A stretch of DNA of 64,000 nucleotides from Reyranella sp. (GCA_030684475.1 JAUXWB010000328.1:1-64000), one strand, 5' to 3'; positions 31,637-40,217 are shown, counted from the first letter of the stretch. A program made the numbers and translations. The notes: a model not told the origin generated them from the letters alone.

Positions 31637-32581
31637 ATGGAACCTGCCCTCTCCGAGAAGAGCTTTGTGGTGATCGTTGCGGCGACGACGTTCGTCGCGT
31701 TCTGGGCGCTGGGAATGGCCCTGACATGGCAGGCACCGATCGAAGCGCGCTTGAAGGCCCTGCGCACGCGCCGCATGAAGACACGCGGCGAGCAGTCCGG
31801 ATCCGGCAAGGCTTCACCGAAGGCGGTTTCGCTGGGCCTCCTGCGAAAGTTTGCCGACCGTCTGAATCTTCTTCGCGGCGTGGCGGCCGACCAGATCTCC
31901 CGTAAGCTGCGCCAGGCCGGCTTTCATTCGCGCGACGCCGCCGTGATCTACGTCTTCGTCAAGCTCGCCCTGCCGTTGCTGCTGGGCTTCCTGATGATCG
32001 GCCTCACGTCGGTATCGAACGTGCTGGTTCTGCCGGAGGACCTGATCTTGCCGGCCTGCATCGGGGCGGTGCTGCTGGGCTTCCTGTTGCCGGACCTCTA
32101 CATCAAGAACGTCGCTGCCAAGCGTCGAGAAATATTGAATTCCATACTGCCGGAAGGCCTCGACCTCCTGACGATCTGCGTCGAGGCCGGGCTCAGCATC
32201 GACGCGGCCTTCCGCAGGGTTTCCCGCGAAATGCAGGGATCGATGCCCGAATTGGCCGTCGAGTTCGAGATGACGGCCATTGAACTCACGTATCTACCCG
32301 ACCGCCAGCAGGCGCTGGAGAACATGGCGGACCGCTCGGAGTCGCCGGCCGTGGCCGCCCTGGTGAATGCCCTCCGTCAGACTGAAAAATACGGCACGCC
32401 ACTCGCCGCCTCGCTTCGCATCCTGAGCCAGGAGTTTCGCCAGACCCGGGCCTCGAAGGCCGAAGAGAAGGGGGCCCGGATGCCAGCCCTCATGACCGTC
32501 CCCCTCATGGTGTTCATCCTCCCCACGCTGATCACCGTGCTGCTCGCGCCGGCAATTATGTCGGCGATGAAGTTGACATAA
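31637..32581 (+). CDS. tadC: Type II secretion system F family protein TadC
   Basis: LPEGLDLLTICVEAGLSIDAAFRRVSREM. Confidence 0.95.
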   Translation: MEPALSEKSFVVIVAATTFVAFWALGMALTWQAPIEARLKALRTRRMKTRGEQSGSGKASPKAVSLGLLRKFADRLNLLRGVAADQISRKLRQAGFHSRDAAVIYVFVKLALPLLLGFLMIGLTSVSNVLVLPEDLILPACIGAVLLGFLLPDLYIKNVAAKRREILNSILPEGLDLLTICVEAGLSIDAAFRRVSREMQGSMPELAVEFEMTAIELTYLPDRQQALENMADRSESPAVAALVNALRQTEKYGTPLAASLRILSQEFRQTRASKAEEKGARMPALMTVPLMVFILPTLITVLLAPAIMSAMKLT

Positions 32582-32583
32582 TT

Positions 32584-32608
32584 GGCATAAGTTTCCTAGA
32601 CTTACGCC
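32584..32608. promoter_or_regulatory. Near-perfect inverted repeat GGCATAAGT-n7-ACTTACGCC in the tadC-tadG spacer
   Basis: 8/9 arm match immediately after tadC stop. Confidence 0.35.
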
Positions 32609-32662
32609 ATATTTCTACGAGTTTAGTTAAAATTGATTTTTTGCCCGTTTGGGCAGTCATTG

Positions 32663-34066
32663 ATGGGGGCAGACATGCTGCGTAGCTTTTCGCGCGGAAT
32701 TCATTCTGCGTACGCGATCTGGCGGCGCCTTCGGTTTGATGATTCCGGCTCGGTCCTCAGCATCCTCGTCGTCGTCCCGGTGCTCATCGGCGCCGTCGCA
32801 CTCGGCGTCGAGACCGGCGAGATGTACCGCGTCAAACGCCAGCTACAGAGCGCAGCCGACGCGGCGGCGCTCTCGGGTTCGATCGATCGCGCCGCCGGCA
32901 AGGATGCCGCGACGATCACCGCGACGGCACGCTACGAGGCGCAGCGCAATGGCTTCCAGAACGGCGTCAACGGCGTCGCCGTCACGGTGAATGCGCCACC
33001 GACTTCGGGCCCCAACGTCTCGGTAACCGCCGCTGTCGAAGTCATCATCACCAAGCCGCAAAGTTTCAGCCTCGGCGCCGCGCTCAGCAGCATGCTGGGC
33101 GTCGCCAACCAGAACTTCACCATGCGGTCGCGCTCTGTCGCGGGAATGCCGTCGAGTGCCGATGGCTGCCTGGTAGCACTCACACCTGCGGCCGAGCAGG
33201 GCGTGAGTTTCACCTCGTTCAACAACTTCAACTCGGACTGCACGATCGTCTCGAACGGGACGTCGACGTCGTCCAACTCGAACGCGTCAGTCTATATGGC
33301 AAGCTTCAGCAATGCGACGCTGAAGTCGGTATGGACGCGCGGCAGCTTCTACAAGACTTCGTATGGCAACTTCACCTCCGGCAGCCCGGCGCAAACGAAC
33401 CAGACGTCCGCGGTGGTCGATCCCTATGTCTCGCTGCCCTCGCCGTCGCTGAGCTCGTGTGCCCACAACAATTTCAGCCAGTCGAGCGGCAGCACCCTCA
33501 CGCTCAGCCCGGGAACCTATTGTGGCGGCTTGGCGGTCTCGAGCTACAACAATGTCTACTTCACGCCTGGTATCTACTACATCGCCAACGGAGACCTCTA
33601 TCTCTCCAGCGTGAACAATGTGACCTGCCCGACCTGCACGGCCAGCAACGGAGTCGCCATTGTGCTCACCCGGACGACAAGCGGCACCGATGCCGGCATC
33701 GGCGGCGTCATGATCACATCGGACAACAACATTACGCTCAACGCGGGCACGAATATGGGTGCCTACACCGGCGTGCTGTTCTATCAGGACCGCCGAGCGA
33801 CAACCGGGACGATGACGTCGACCTCGAAGATCTTCACCATCAGTTCGCTCAACACGGTGACGTTGAACGGCGCCATCTACTTCCCAAACAATCGCATCGA
33901 TGTCTCGAGCGTCAACAACGTCGGTTCGGGTGAGAACGGATGCACGATCTGGGTCGGTCGCTACATCAAGTTCTCGTCGTACAACAACAACTACAAGGGT
34001 GGCTGCGCCACCTATGGGACCACACCGGTCTCCATCGTGACGGGTAAGAACAAGATATACGAGTAA
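32663..34066 (+). CDS. TadG-like protein with a repetitive SSxNN C-terminal region
   Basis: N-terminal TadE/G-type TM segment (SVLSILVVVPVLIGAVALGVETGEMYRVKRQLQSAADAAALSG), then Asn-rich repeats. Confidence 0.85.
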   Translation: MGADMLRSFSRGIHSAYAIWRRLRFDDSGSVLSILVVVPVLIGAVALGVETGEMYRVKRQLQSAADAAALSGSIDRAAGKDAATITATARYEAQRNGFQNGVNGVAVTVNAPPTSGPNVSVTAAVEVIITKPQSFSLGAALSSMLGVANQNFTMRSRSVAGMPSSADGCLVALTPAAEQGVSFTSFNNFNSDCTIVSNGTSTSSNSNASVYMASFSNATLKSVWTRGSFYKTSYGNFTSGSPAQTNQTSAVVDPYVSLPSPSLSSCAHNNFSQSSGSTLTLSPGTYCGGLAVSSYNNVYFTPGIYYIANGDLYLSSVNNVTCPTCTASNGVAIVLTRTTSGTDAGIGGVMITSDNNITLNAGTNMGAYTGVLFYQDRRATTGTMTSTSKIFTISSLNTVTLNGAIYFPNNRIDVSSVNNVGSGENGCTIWVGRYIKFSSYNNNYKGGCATYGTTPVSIVTGKNKIYE

Positions 34067-34075
34067 GAGGCGGGG

Positions 34076-34549
34076 ATGCTCCGTTTTCGCCGCCCTCACA
34101 CTCGACTGTTCGGCCTCGATCGCCGGGGCAACATCATGATCGAGTTCGCGCTCGTCATGCCGATCCTGTTTCTGCTGCTCGTCGGCATGCTCGATCTCGG
34201 CCGCTTCGGCTTGCAGAAATCGGCAATGCTTCAGGGCGCACGCGCAGGCGGACAATACGCGCTCGTGGCGTATAACGAGTCTGCCAACATCAATTCGACC
34301 GCCCAGAACGCCACGGGCCTGACGGGGGTGACGGCGACGAACACCGTCTTCTGCGAGTGTGTCTCCGGCACGGCGGTCTCCTGCTCGACGACCTGTGGCT
34401 CGGGCCAGACGTTGAAGCGCTATGTGACGGTTACCACCAACAAAGCGTTCAGCTCTGTGTTGTCGGTGTCGACCCTCAGCTTCGCCGGCATGGGGAGCTG
34501 GTCGCCACCAACGTCGATCACGGCCTCGGTCACCTTGATCGTGCCCTGA
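34076..34549 (+). CDS. TadE/TadG family pilus assembly protein
   Basis: RRGNIMIEFALVMPILFLLLVGMLDLGRFGLQKSAMLQGARAGGQYAL. Confidence 0.9.
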   Translation: MLRFRRPHTRLFGLDRRGNIMIEFALVMPILFLLLVGMLDLGRFGLQKSAMLQGARAGGQYALVAYNESANINSTAQNATGLTGVTATNTVFCECVSGTAVSCSTTCGSGQTLKRYVTVTTNKAFSSVLSVSTLSFAGMGSWSPPTSITASVTLIVP

Positions 34550-34550
34550 C

Positions 34551-34985
34551 ATGACGACGCGTCGGAAGCGGCGCTGGGCGGGTTTGCCGTGCCGGCTGGC
34601 AGGCGATCAGCGGGGGACTTCGATCCTGGAGTTCGCACTTATTGCGCCAATTTTGTTGACCATGACGATAGGCGCGGTGGATTTCGGCCGCATGTTCTAT
34701 GTGCGGCAAGGTCTTGAGTACGCGACCGAGGAGGGCGCGCGCTACTACATGCTCAATCCAACTGCCGCGACGTCAGAGATCACGACACAACTGCGTAGCA
34801 AGATGCCTGGAAGCATGGGCCCCAGCGTCAATGTCGCCTATGCCGACACGACGAACTGCAATTCGAACAGCAGTGTCACCTGCACGACGATCACCGCGAC
34901 CTATTCATTCAGTTTTCTCGTCGGATATTTGGGGACTGGCGCCAGGACGCTACGCGCGACGGCCCAGGCGGTCCGTCTGCTATGA
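34551..34985 (+). CDS. TadE family pseudopilin-like protein
   Basis: QRGTSILEFALIAPILLTMTIGAVDFGRMFYVRQGLEYATEEGARYY. Confidence 0.9.
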   Translation: MTTRRKRRWAGLPCRLAGDQRGTSILEFALIAPILLTMTIGAVDFGRMFYVRQGLEYATEEGARYYMLNPTAATSEITTQLRSKMPGSMGPSVNVAYADTTNCNSNSSVTCTTITATYSFSFLVGYLGTGARTLRATAQAVRLL

Positions 34986-35021
34986 CGCTTTCTGACGCAA
35001 ATTCAACAAGTTGTCCCCAGC

Positions 35022-35053
35022 TATTGGGGGTTTGGTTGCGACGACCCCCAATA
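35022..35053 (+). promoter_or_regulatory. Intergenic hairpin TATTGGGGGT-n12-ACCCCCAATA (terminator/attenuator candidate)
   Basis: Perfect 10-bp arms; a competing CCCCA/TGGGG pairing exists at 35015-35029. Confidence 0.6.
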
Positions 35054-35116
35054 CTTTGATAGTCTTCGTGATTATTGGCAGATCCTGCAGAAGCGGGACG
35101 CCTCATTGGGGTTGGA

Positions 35117-35941
35117 ATGAAGCTGGCGCCGATCTTCAGCGCGGGCCGTGCGCTCATCGGGGCACTCCTCCTCGCGGGCTGTGGCCCTGACGTCACTGAC
35201 TTGAGCGCCAAGGGCAACAGCTACGATTCATCGGTTCAACAGGCCGATCAGGCCCGCAAGATGGGTGATTTCGATTCTGCGATCCCGCTGTACGGCAGGG
35301 CCTTGCAGGCTGACCCCGACGGCGTCGAGGCCAAGCTCGGGCTTGGCCAGTCGTTCCTGTTGATCGGCGCCCCCGACGAGGCGGCGGCGCTGTTTCGGGA
35401 CGTACTGACACGACGCGAGAGCAACCAGGTGGCGCGGCGGGGGCTTGCGTCGGCGCTGATCTCGATGGGCCAGCCCGATCTCGCGGTACGTCAGTTGGAA
35501 GCTGCACTGCAGGCGGACAGCCGCGACTATCGTTCGTTGAACGCACTCGGCGTCGTGCTCGACATGCAGGGGCGGCATGCCGACGCTCAGGCGAAGTATC
35601 GCCAGGGCATCGAAGTGGCACCGGATTATCTGCCGCTGCGGAACAACTTCGGCCTGTCGCTGGCAATCTCGGGGCATCCGCAGGAGGCGATCGCCCAGCT
35701 CGCGCCGCTTGCCGCGAGCCGATTGGCCGACGGCCGCGTCCGCCAGAACCTTGCCTTCGCCTACGCCATGGCCGGCGATCTCGAGAATGCCCTGCAGGTC
35801 AGTCGCAAAGACCTGGACGAACAGAGCGCCCAGCGGCAACTTTCCTACTTCATGCAACTCAAGGCCCTGCCACCGGAAGTGCGCGGTGCCGAACTGCGGC
35901 GCAATCCCAACTTCTTTCCGCAATCCGGCATCGGAGCCTAG
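35117..35941 (+). CDS. tadD: TPR lipoprotein TadD
   Basis: Lipobox LLLAGCG; TPR repeats (AIPLYGRALQADPDGVEAKLGLGQSFLLIG...). Confidence 0.9.
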   Translation: MKLAPIFSAGRALIGALLLAGCGPDVTDLSAKGNSYDSSVQQADQARKMGDFDSAIPLYGRALQADPDGVEAKLGLGQSFLLIGAPDEAAALFRDVLTRRESNQVARRGLASALISMGQPDLAVRQLEAALQADSRDYRSLNALGVVLDMQGRHADAQAKYRQGIEVAPDYLPLRNNFGLSLAISGHPQEAIAQLAPLAASRLADGRVRQNLAFAYAMAGDLENALQVSRKDLDEQSAQRQLSYFMQLKALPPEVRGAELRRNPNFFPQSGIGA

Positions 35942-35967
35942 GCAGCCAATCAAGGAGGACGGAGACA

Positions 35968-36543
35968 ATGTACGGATCCCGTGGTTCGGGCATGAAGGCC
36001 CTGGTCTGTCTCGTGGTGTTCGCGATGGCCGCGCCGGTAGCGGCCCAGGTCCCGCGCAGCACCGTCGACATGCCGGCGTCGGCCGGCGTTCCCGAGTTCC
36101 GCGATCCCAAGACCGGTCAGATCTGGACGCCGCTGAACGTCGGGCTGGTCCCCGGCCCGAACACGCCGGTCGACCGTGCCTTCGATCCTGTGGGCCAGGC
36201 CGCACGTGTCGATGGCGTGGTCGTCCAGCGGCCGAAGATCACCCCGTTGGGCGCTGTGGCGATCACGGCCGGTCCGACCGTGCCGATCGTGAACATCGGC
36301 GACGCAACGCTGCGCGCGATGCCGGGCCAGCGCTGGCACGTGGTGCTGTATCTCGACAACAACAGCGCCAGGACCGTCGTGCCGATGCTGCACTGCCGTT
36401 TCTCCAACGCCGGCAAGCCGGTTGAAGAGACGCGTGTCCTTCTCCCCCCGGTCGGCGCCGGCCTGCGCGTCGGCCTCACCATCTACGGACCGAAGACCAA
36501 CCTCTTCGTCGACCGCGCCACCTGCCGTGTGGAATCTCCCTAG
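35968..36543 (+). CDS. Hypothetical exported protein, paralogue of 46159-46725
   Basis: Signal peptide; shares FRD..TG..WTP, PSVPIV/PTVPIV and FVDRATCRV-SP with the 46159 protein. Confidence 0.8.
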   Translation: MYGSRGSGMKALVCLVVFAMAAPVAAQVPRSTVDMPASAGVPEFRDPKTGQIWTPLNVGLVPGPNTPVDRAFDPVGQAARVDGVVVQRPKITPLGAVAITAGPTVPIVNIGDATLRAMPGQRWHVVLYLDNNSARTVVPMLHCRFSNAGKPVEETRVLLPPVGAGLRVGLTIYGPKTNLFVDRATCRVESP

Positions 36544-36555
36544 CGGGCCCGTCGG

Positions 36556-37320
36556 TCATCCCTGGACGGCATAGCCGCCGTCGACCGTGATGGCCGCTCC
36601 GGTGACGAAATCCGATGCCGGTGCCGCCAGGAAGACCGCGATGCCGGCAAAGTCGTCGGGCACGCCCCAGCGTCCCGCCGGCGTGCGCTTCAGCACCGAT
36701 TCATGGAGACCCTGTACCTCCTCCCGCGCGCGCCGGGTGAGGGCGGTGTCGATCCATCCCGGCAGGATCGAGTTCACCTGGATGTTGTCCTTGGCCCAGG
36801 CGGTAGCCATCGCCTTGGTCATCTGCACCATACCGCCCTTGCTCGCAGCATAGGCCGTGGCGAATGCCGCGCCGAAGATCGACATCATCGAGCCGATATT
36901 GATCACCTTGCCGGCGCCGGCCTTCTTCATTTCGGGGTACGCAGCCTGGCTGCACAGGAACGCGCTGGTCAGATTGCTGTCGAGGACCTTGTGCCACTCC
37001 GCCGCCATGAAGTCCTGCGGCTGCTTGCGGATGCTCATGCCGGCATTGTTGACCAGGATGTCCAGCCGGCCGTGCCGCTTGACCGTGTCGGCAATCAGGG
37101 CCCGGCACGAGTCCTCCTTCAGAACGTCGACGGCAATCGCGCTGGTCGTTGCGCCAAGATTTTGGATTTCCTTCACAGCGGCGGCGTTCTTGGCCGCGTC
37201 GCGCCCGGCGACGACGATCGTGGCGCCGGCTGCGGCCATGCCTTTCGCCATTCCGAGGCCGATGCCGCCATTGCCGCCGGTAACGACGGCCACACGGCCG
37301 GAAAGATCGAAAAGCTTCAT
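36556..37320 (-). CDS. SDR family oxidoreductase
   Basis: MKLFDLSGRVAVVTGGNGGIGLGMAKGMAAAG, NNAGMS, YAASKGGMVQMTKAMA. Confidence 0.95.
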   Translation of the reverse strand: MKLFDLSGRVAVVTGGNGGIGLGMAKGMAAAGATIVVAGRDAAKNAAAVKEIQNLGATTSAIAVDVLKEDSCRALIADTVKRHGRLDILVNNAGMSIRKQPQDFMAAEWHKVLDSNLTSAFLCSQAAYPEMKKAGAGKVINIGSMMSIFGAAFATAYAASKGGMVQMTKAMATAWAKDNIQVNSILPGWIDTALTRRAREEVQGLHESVLKRTPAGRWGVPDDFAGIAVFLAAPASDFVTGAAITVDGGYAVQG

Positions 37321-37365
37321 CGTCGTTCCCCCTCCTTCGATAGGCATCCTGTATAGCGGACCGAC

Positions 37366-37390
37366 GCAACCCGAAACAGCTCAGACCGTT
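37366..37390 (+). promoter_or_regulatory. EcfG-like promoter GCAAC-N16-CGTT (site 1)
   Basis: GCAAC 37366-37370, CGTT 37387-37390; 41 nt before ATG 37432. Confidence 0.7.
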
Positions 37391-37431
37391 GGATTCGCCA
37401 AGCGGCGCTTCGCCGCCGACGGAGGTTGAAC

Positions 37432-37743
37432 ATGATGAAGCAGGCCATGGTGCTTGTCCTGGTGAGCCTTGCCGCGGGTGCGTGCGCGGTTGAGCATCGG
37501 ACCGTGGTTGTTTCCGACGATCCGTGCACGAGCTATGGATTCACGGCATCCTCGGCGGACTATGCACGCTGCCAGCAGCGCGTTGCCGATCAGCGACGCT
37601 ACGGTCGCATGACTGTGGGCTACAGCGAGTCGCAGATCGTGGCCAACTCGCAGGCCGCTTGTGTGTCGTACGGCATTCCGCGTGGTACAGCGCATTACGA
37701 CCGGTGCGTTCAGAACGAGGTCGCGGCCCGCCGTCCAGCCTGA
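37432..37743 (+). CDS. Small exported/lipoprotein-like protein with internal duplication
   Basis: LAAGACAVEH lipobox-like; CTSYGFTASSADYARCQQRVADQRR / CVSYGIPRGTAHYDRCVQNEVAARR. Confidence 0.75.
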   Translation: MMKQAMVLVLVSLAAGACAVEHRTVVVSDDPCTSYGFTASSADYARCQQRVADQRRYGRMTVGYSESQIVANSQAACVSYGIPRGTAHYDRCVQNEVAARRPA

Positions 37744-37773
37744 ACCAACGGCGGAAAACGAAGCAGCGGATGG

Positions 37774-38049
37774 CTACGGCCCGGACTTGTTGGGCGCGCC
37801 GTCTTCCGGAAGATCCTCGACGTTGAGGCTCTTCTGGGCCTTCTTGACCTCGGCGAACAGGCTGTGCTCACCGCCGCCCATGCCTTCTTCGCTCGCGACC
37901 TGGAGAAGACGGGCGTCGAGTTCCCACTGCTTGAGGATTTTAGTCTTTTCGGCCCGGTCGAGATCGGAGCTGTCGACGACATCGCCGGGGGACTTGAACA
38001 CGCTGCTCGGGCTCGTCAGCGCCTTCTTCTTCTCGTCGCTGGTCAACAT
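37774..38049 (-). CDS. Small hypothetical protein (91 aa)
   Basis: MLTSDEKKKALTSPSSVFKSPGDVVDSSDLDRAEKTKILKQWELDARLLQVASEEGM; preceded by a canonical GGAAC-N16-CGTT. Confidence 0.75.
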   Translation of the reverse strand: MLTSDEKKKALTSPSSVFKSPGDVVDSSDLDRAEKTKILKQWELDARLLQVASEEGMGGGEHSLFAEVKKAQKSLNVEDLPEDGAPNKSGP

Positions 38050-38075
38050 GGCGGCCTCATCTCGTGAACTCCGAC

Positions 38076-38100
38076 AACGGGAGGGCCCGGCCGGGGTTCC
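38076..38100 (-). promoter_or_regulatory. EcfG promoter, canonical GGAAC-N16-CGTT (site 2)
   Basis: Plus strand AACG 38076-38079, GTTCC 38096-38100; 26 nt before ATG at 38049. Confidence 0.8.
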
Positions 38101-38106
38101 GCAACG

Positions 38107-38343
38107 CTACTTCTTGCTGAGCGGTTCCCGACGCGCGTCACTCTTCGACTTATTCGTCTTGGTGGCGTCGCGGTCGATCAGATTGAGCAGATCGGACGGT
38201 AGTGGTTCGCTCGCGATCTCGTCGTACATCGCGTGCAGCTGCTTCTGCAGCCAAAGGTCGAACGGACGCTCGTTGGGAACCCTCATGCGGGGCCGGGCCG
38301 TCTCGGCGGTCCGGCCGCCACGCGGTTTGTCGTCATCTGCCAT
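38107..38343 (-). CDS. nepR: NepR family anti-sigma factor
   Basis: FDLWLQKQLHAMYDEIASEPLPSDLLNLIDRDA, NepR-type helix pair. Confidence 0.85.
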   Translation of the reverse strand: MADDDKPRGGRTAETARPRMRVPNERPFDLWLQKQLHAMYDEIASEPLPSDLLNLIDRDATKTNKSKSDARREPLSKK

Positions 38344-38470
38344 GACGCACTTTCGTTCGAAGGCAGACCACTCCACGGGGTCCACTCCGGTCCATTGCTC
38401 TCTCCCCACAGCGTTTGCCGACTATGCCACACTTTCGAACCCTACGTAAAAGCGATGCTCCACCGCGGGC

Positions 38471-39046
38471 TCAGATGTTGGCGGAAGCAGCGTCGGAAGC
38501 CGGGGTCTCGTCGCCATCGGCGATGTCGGACGGTTGCGGCTGTACGTCACCGTCGATCAGCAGACTCTCCAGGCGGTCACGCGCGCGCGAAATACGGCTC
38601 TTCACCGTTCCCACGGACACGCCGGTATGTTCGGCAATGACGTCGTAGGGCAGGCCCTCCACGACGGCCAGCAGCAGAGCCTCGCGCTGCGTTGGCGCCA
38701 GCTTGGAGAATGCGGCCAGGAACTCACGCATGATGAGGCCGCTCTCCTGATGCGGCGGATGCGAAAGCGACTCGGCGACCGTCGTGTCGACCGGCACGGT
38801 CGGGCGCAAGCGCCGCAGACCGGAAATGAATTCGTTGCGTTGAATGCGGAACAGCCAGGCGGCGAGATTGGTGCCGGGCTGGAAGCTTTGGCGGCCGGCC
38901 AGCGCCTTGATCACCGTGTCATGAACCAGATCGTCGGCGGAGTCGCGGTTGCGCGTCAGCGACAGGGCGTAGATGCGCAGTCGCGGTAGGACGGCGGTAA
39001 GCTGTTCGTGGAAATCAGTGCTGGTCGTCGAAATATCGATGGCCAT
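38471..39046 (-). CDS. ecfG: EcfG-type ECF sigma factor
   Basis: LPRLRIYALSLTRNRDSADDLVHDTVIKALAGRQSFQPGTNLAAWLFRIQRNEF, region 4 VSVGTVKSRISRARDRLESLL. Confidence 0.9.
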   Translation of the reverse strand: MAIDISTTSTDFHEQLTAVLPRLRIYALSLTRNRDSADDLVHDTVIKALAGRQSFQPGTNLAAWLFRIQRNEFISGLRRLRPTVPVDTTVAESLSHPPHQESGLIMREFLAAFSKLAPTQREALLLAVVEGLPYDVIAEHTGVSVGTVKSRISRARDRLESLLIDGDVQPQPSDIADGDETPASDAASANI

Positions 39047-39082
39047 GAGCTTCTCCTCGCAAGACCGTGGTCGTCCTGAAGT

Positions 39083-39108
39083 AACGCCCAAGGAGGCAAA
39101 GAGGTTAC
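39083..39108 (-). promoter_or_regulatory. EcfG-like promoter GTAAC-N17-CGTT (site 3) upstream of ecfG
   Basis: Plus strand AACG 39083-39086, GTTAC 39104-39108; 36 nt before ATG at 39046. Confidence 0.55.
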
Positions 39109-39158
39109 ATCACCCTCAGTCTCCGATAACACATTGAAATTGATGAAATTTTTCCCGG

Positions 39159-39629
39159 TCACTCATTCAGTTTCCTGGCCAACTGCCTACGCGCTCGTGA
39201 AACCCGAACCTTGAGTGTGCCGATCGTACAGCCGCACAATCGCGCGGCTTCCTCGTAGGAGAAACCGCTGGCGCCGACGAGGATAAGGGCTTCGCGAGCC
39301 TGAGCGCTGAGTTGCCACAAGGCTGCGGACAATTCCTTGACGGCCAGTGCTGCTTCCGGATTGTCGATTGCTACGAGCGGCGCCGCCTGCTCGGTGTCGA
39401 TTGGTGTCGGTCGACGGCTCTGCGTACGCAAATCAGAATAGAAGCGGTTGCGCATGATGGTGAACATCCAGCCCTTGAGGTTCGTGCCCGGTTCGAACTG
39501 ATGCTGCTTGTTGAGCGCAGCCACGATGGTGTTCTGCACGAGATCGTCGGCGGCTTCACGCTCGCGGCACATGAAGCGGGCGAAGGCGCGCAAGTCTGGA
39601 AGTAGCGCTACGATGTCGTCCGTTATCAT
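39159..39629 (-). CDS. Second EcfG-type ECF sigma factor
   Basis: LPDLRAFARFMCREREAADDLVQNTIVAALNKQHQFEPGTNLKGWMFTIMRNRFYSDLR, TIGTLKVRVSRARRQLARKL. Confidence 0.85.
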   Translation of the reverse strand: MITDDIVALLPDLRAFARFMCREREAADDLVQNTIVAALNKQHQFEPGTNLKGWMFTIMRNRFYSDLRTQSRRPTPIDTEQAAPLVAIDNPEAALAVKELSAALWQLSAQAREALILVGASGFSYEEAARLCGCTIGTLKVRVSRARRQLARKLNE

Positions 39630-39723
39630 CGAGCCGGCAAAATCCTCGCATCCTGCGCTCCGTCGAGCGTCCGTCGCTCAATGTGGGCATTCACAACGGC
39701 CCGCGCCAAGGAAAAGCCCACAG

Positions 39724-39748
39724 GCAACCAGCCGGCCACGCTAGCGTT
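39724..39748 (+). promoter_or_regulatory. EcfG-like promoter GCAAC-N16-CGTT (site 4)
   Basis: GCAAC 39724-39728, CGTT 39745-39748; 45 nt before ATG 39794. Confidence 0.75.
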
Positions 39749-39793
39749 ATTCCCGGATCGACGAACACGCCCCCAATCCGAAAGGAACGCGTC

Positions 39794-39991
39794 ATGAACT
39801 GGGACAGAATCGAAGGCAACTGGAAGCAGGTCGCAGGCAAGGTCAAGGAGCAGTGGGGCAAGCTCACCGATGACGACGTGACCGTGATCGGCGGCAAGCA
39901 GGACCAACTGGTCGGACGCATCCAGGAACGCTATGGCATCGCGAAGGACGAAGCCGAACGCCAAGTCAATTCCTGGATGAGCCGCCTGTAG
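39794..39991 (+). CDS. CsbD family stress protein (cytoplasmic)
   Basis: MNWDRIEGNWKQVAGKVKEQWGKLTDDDVTVIGGKQDQLVGRIQERYGIAKDEAERQVNSW. Confidence 0.95.
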   Translation: MNWDRIEGNWKQVAGKVKEQWGKLTDDDVTVIGGKQDQLVGRIQERYGIAKDEAERQVNSWMSRL

Positions 39992-40133
39992 AACGGACGA
40001 CCGTGCCGGCTCCGGGCGATAAATCACTTGGACACAGATCCGTCTGAAAACGGGCGACTAGTCTGAACCTCGCCGACCAGGCAGCCATTGTATTTCCACA
40101 TTCGGTGAGTGGATTAGCAGTGAGGGGACGATT

Positions 40134-40217
40134 ATGGGACGCGCGGCGGTGCTGTAGCTTCTTGGGGTTCCCATTCCCGTTTTGCTCCTGATGTGGGCAC
40201 TGGGTTGGCTGCATTGA
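40134..40217 (+). pseudogene. 27-codon hydrophobic mini-ORF interrupted by in-frame TAG at codon 8
   Basis: MGRAAVL*LLGVPIPVLLLMWALGWLH*; TAG at 40155-40157. Confidence 0.5.
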
